Source of the DNA: Azomonas tarimensis
GTDB lineage: Bacteria > Pseudomonadota > Gammaproteobacteria > Pseudomonadales > Pseudomonadaceae
DNA: 64,000 nt
Reading direction: 5' to 3'
Assembly (NCBI RefSeq): GCF_042648805.1
Contig: NZ_JBHRXZ010000015.1
Coordinates: 1 to 64,000 of the forward strand
A program made the translations under genes and the position numbers. Positions 62,083 to 64,000 of the stretch are shown in pieces. Positions within the stretch are counted from its first letter, which is position 1. The number at the start of each line of letters is the position of its first letter. The notes under the pieces are model-generated. The model ran no database searches and was not told the DNA's origin. It worked only from the letters and a program-made list of their open reading frames with translations.

Positions 62083-62675
62083 TACGCCGTCTCCTCGTCG
62101 ACACCGATGATGATCACGCTGTCCGTCTCATACATGTGCGGAGGCACTGGCAGGTTCAGCGGAGCGGGCTGTGCCCGGTACACGCGGCCGGCGAGATCGT
62201 AGCGGGAGCCGTGGCAGGGGCAGAAGTAGCCGCCCAGCCAGTCGCCACCGAGATCGGCCGGGGCCACTTCCGGGCGGAAGGAGGGCGCGCAGCCCAAATG
62301 GGTACACAGACCGACGACCACCAGGTATTCAGGCTTGATGGAGCGCAGCTTGGGATCCACGTACTCCGGCTGGGCCGAATCCTCGGAGTTCGGGTCGGCG
62401 ACACGGGGCTCGACCTGCTCCAGGTTATTCAGGATCTCCTCGCCCCGATGGAGGATGAAGACTGGCTGACCGCGCCACTCGGCGACGATCTGCTGGCCCA
62501 CCTCGATCTTGCCGATATTTATCCTAACCGGTGCGCCGGCCGCCCTGGCCCTGGCACTCGGGGCCCACGATCCCACGAAGGGAATCGCGGCACCCACCGC
62601 TCCCGCAGCACCCACCACCGAAGTGGCCGCTACCAGGAAGCGACGCCGGCCAACATTCACGCCGTCATTGCTCAT
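62082..62675 (-). CDS. petA: Rieske iron-sulfur subunit of the bc1 complex
   Basis: The 197-residue protein has a twin-arginine signal-anchor (GRRRFLVAATSVVG) and a cluster domain with CTHLGC and CPCHGSRYD, giving two Cys and two His ligands for the 2Fe-2S center. It takes the first electron from quinol. It is the first gene of the three-gene operon, 80 bases downstream of a probable promoter. Confidence 0.97.
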   Translation of the reverse strand: MSNDGVNVGRRRFLVAATSVVGAAGAVGAAIPFVGSWAPSARARAAGAPVRINIGKIEVGQQIVAEWRGQPVFILHRGEEILNNLEQVEPRVADPNSEDSAQPEYVDPKLRSIKPEYLVVVGLCTHLGCAPSFRPEVAPADLGGDWLGGYFCPCHGSRYDLAGRVYRAQPAPLNLPVPPHMYETDSVIIIGVDEETA

Positions 62676-62754
62676 TCAGTCGTCTCCATCAGCTGTTATC
62701 GCCTGCGCCCAGGCAACTACACAAAAAACAAGCGGCTAAAAAAATTCGCCAAAT

Positions 62755-62781
62755 GGTATAGAAAACCCCCTATCGTGACAA
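62755..62781 (-). promoter_or_regulatory. Possible promoter of petABC
   Basis: On the minus strand TTGTCA (62776-62781) and TATACC (62755-62760) are 15 bases apart. The spacing is short, so the call is tentative. Confidence 0.4.
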
Positions 62782-62871
62782 GGTAATAACCGGAAACGAT
62801 CATCACCAGGCCCAGCATTCACGGGGCTTCCAGCCGTGCGACACGCTGTCGCATCAGCGTTTTCGGCGCAT

Positions 62872-62910
62872 AAAAAAACGCCCAACTTCGCAGGTAAGCT
62901 GGGCGTTTTT
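62872..62910 (-). terminator. Rho-independent terminator of rplM-rpsI
   Basis: On the minus strand AACGCCCAGCTT pairs with AAGTTGGGCGTT around ACCTGCG, and seven T residues follow. It ends the ribosomal protein operon about 15 bases after the rpsI stop. Confidence 0.92.
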
Positions 62911-62924
62911 CGATTCCAGCGCCG

Positions 62925-63317
62925 TTAGCGCTTGGAGTACTGCGGACGCTTGCGCGCCTTGCGCAGGCCGATCTTCTTACGCTCGACCTCACGGGCGTCG
63001 CGAGTCACGAAGCCGGCTTTACGCAGCGGGCTGCGCAGGCCTTCGTCGTAGTCGATCAGTGCACGGGTGATACCGTGACGGATGGCGCCGGCCTGGCCGG
63101 TCACACCACCACCGAGGACGGTGACGTAGATATCGAACTTCTCGATGTTGTCGGTCAGCTCCAGAGGCTGACGGACCACCATGCGAGCGGTCTCGCGGCC
63201 GAAGAAGTTATCCAGGCTGCGATTGTTGATGGAGATCTTGCCAGTACCCGGGCGCAGGAACACCCGTGCGGTTGCGGTCTTGCGACGGCCAGTGCCGTAG
63301 TTTTGAGTCGCCGACAT
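62925..63317 (-). CDS. rpsI: Ribosomal protein S9
   Basis: The 130-residue small-subunit protein begins SATQNYGTGRRKTATARVFL and ends with the basic tail KARKRPQYSKR, whose last residues reach the P-site tRNA. ATG at 63317 matches family starts; the frame from 63323 adds two residues. It lies 15 bases after rplM, the universal L13-S9 pair. Confidence 0.98.
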   Translation of the reverse strand: MSATQNYGTGRRKTATARVFLRPGTGKISINNRSLDNFFGRETARMVVRQPLELTDNIEKFDIYVTVLGGGVTGQAGAIRHGITRALIDYDEGLRSPLRKAGFVTRDAREVERKKIGLRKARKRPQYSKR

Positions 63318-63332
63318 AGTCAACTAATCCCG

Positions 63333-63761
63333 TTAAATCTTGAGTTCTTGGGGCTGCTGAGCGGTGTGCGGGTGGTTGGCACCCTTGTACACCTTCAGCT
63401 TGCGGTACATGTCGCGACCCAGCGGGTTCTTCGGCAGCATGCCCTTGACCGCGGTCTCGATCACGCGCTCGGGAGCGCGGTCGATCAGCTTTTCGAAGCT
63501 GATCGACTTGATGCCGCCCGGGAAACCGGAGTGGGAGTAGTAGATCTTGTCGCTGGACTTGGCGCCAGTCACACGAACCTGCTCGGCGTTGATGACCACG
63601 ATGTAGTCGCCGGTATCAACGTGCGGAGTGTATTCAGCCTTGTGCTTGCCGCGCAGACGGCTCGCGATTTCAGTGGCCAGACGACCCAGGGTCTTACCAG
63701 CAGCGTCGACGACATACCAGTCGCGCTTTACGGTTTCCGGCTTTGCAGTAAAAGTCTTCAT
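63333..63761 (-). CDS. rplM: Ribosomal protein L13
   Basis: The 142-residue large-subunit protein is complete, with KRDWYVVDAAGKTLGRLA near the N-terminus and the signature region AVKGMLPKNPLGRDMYRKLK. It binds early in 50S assembly. It is first in the rplM-rpsI operon, with a good promoter about 45-70 bases upstream. Confidence 0.98.
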   Translation of the reverse strand: MKTFTAKPETVKRDWYVVDAAGKTLGRLATEIASRLRGKHKAEYTPHVDTGDYIVVINAEQVRVTGAKSSDKIYYSHSGFPGGIKSISFEKLIDRAPERVIETAVKGMLPKNPLGRDMYRKLKVYKGANHPHTAQQPQELKI

Positions 63762-63802
63762 TCGATATAGCCTCAGGGGCCGCCCTGAAAATTAGACGGC
63801 GG

Positions 63803-63831
63803 ATCTTACTGAATAGTGCGTTCCCTGGCAA
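63803..63831 (-). promoter_or_regulatory. Promoter of rplM-rpsI
   Basis: On the minus strand TTGCCA (63826-63831) and TAAGAT (63803-63808) are exactly 17 bases apart. The start would give a short leader before rplM. Confidence 0.7.
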
Positions 63832-63906
63832 GGCCAAGGCGGCCGAAATCAGACGCTATCGGGGGCTCGGGTCAGCGCGTCCGCCACGGCAAAGTACGAC
63901 AGGCTT

Positions 63907-63951
63907 GGCATCCCCCGTCGATTTTTGGGTCTCGACGGGCTAGGCATCCCC
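63907..63951. repeat. Palindrome flanked by direct repeats
   Basis: CCCGTCGA (63914-63921) and TCGACGGG (63932-63939) form a perfect 8-bp inverted repeat with a ten-base loop. GGCATCCCC occurs as a direct repeat at 63907-63915 and 63943-63951 around it. Confidence 0.7.
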
Positions 63952-63968
63952 GACGAAGGAGCGGAATT

Positions 63969-64000
63969 ATGCCGCATGCGCTGGAAATAGCAACCGGCGC
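63969..64000 (+). CDS. Possible start of a gene cut by the window edge
   Basis: ATG at 63969 follows GGAG by seven bases and reads MPHALEIATG to the window end. It would be divergent from rplM. Ten codons are too few to name a product or to exclude chance. Confidence 0.3.
   Translation, partial: MPHALEIATG

Overview
This window is chromosomal DNA from a GC-rich gammaproteobacterium. Gene content and order point to the genus Pseudomonas. Runs of genes follow P. aeruginosa PAO1 order from memory: msrQ-msrP-pssA-ilvC-ilvH-ilvI-mrcB, then cbpA-prrF-phuW; dsbD-aroQ-accBC-prmA-dusB-fis-purH-purD-retS; osmE to a ferritin-like gene; and lpxC through the dcw cluster to rplM. The blocks are joined differently and several P. 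aeruginosa neighbours are missing. There is one PrrF sRNA instead of the tandem pair, so it is probably a non-aeruginosa Pseudomonas, perhaps of the stutzeri type. The species call is inference.

Layout. 1-97: an rRNA-type promoter pointing off the left edge, its -35 box on the msrQ stop codon. 94-6015 (minus): methionine sulfoxide repair (msrPQ), phosphatidylserine synthase, and branched-chain amino-acid synthesis (ilvI-ilvH-ilvC). 6405-13011: a DUF4124 protein, YqcC, a TPR lipoprotein, PBP1B, a phosphotransferase/AAA fusion and a cyclic-nucleotide-binding protein. 13022-13161: the Fur-type promoter and PrrF sRNA. 13125-15867 (minus): a shortened heme-uptake operon (permease, ATPase, ChaN-like lipoprotein). 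16057-30022 (plus): dsbD, aroQ, accB-accC, prmA, a zinc-ribbon membrane protein, dusB-fis, purH, purD and retS. 29983-34170: a CYP152-type P450, two membrane proteins, a 28-residue membrane peptide and a lone rfbD. 34456-35965: a small stress-like cluster (osmE, a Rho-N protein, a 39-residue acidic protein, a ferritin-like protein).

36062-53804 (minus) is the complete division and cell wall cluster mraZ-rsmH-ftsL-ftsI-murE-murF-mraY-murD-ftsW-murG-murC-ddlB-ftsQ-ftsA-ftsZ, followed by lpxC. It is led by a sigma70-type promoter with MraZ-type repeats. Many of its start codons overlap the previous stop and several are TTG or GTG. 54097-55401 carries RNase P RNA and rsmI; 55516-58939 (plus) carries lpoA-yraN-gmhA-dolP; 58994-63761 (minus) carries sspA-sspB, the cytochrome bc1 genes petA-petB-petC, and rplM-rpsI.

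The window is mostly core housekeeping DNA. I found no prophage, insertion sequence, CRISPR array, tRNA or obvious new system. The parts most worth a second look are the single-copy prrF locus, the CYP152 enzyme overlapping retS, the degenerate ATP site of RetS, the orphan heme permease genes, dispersed palindromic repeats, and unexplained hairpins at 54020-54055 and 63907-63951.
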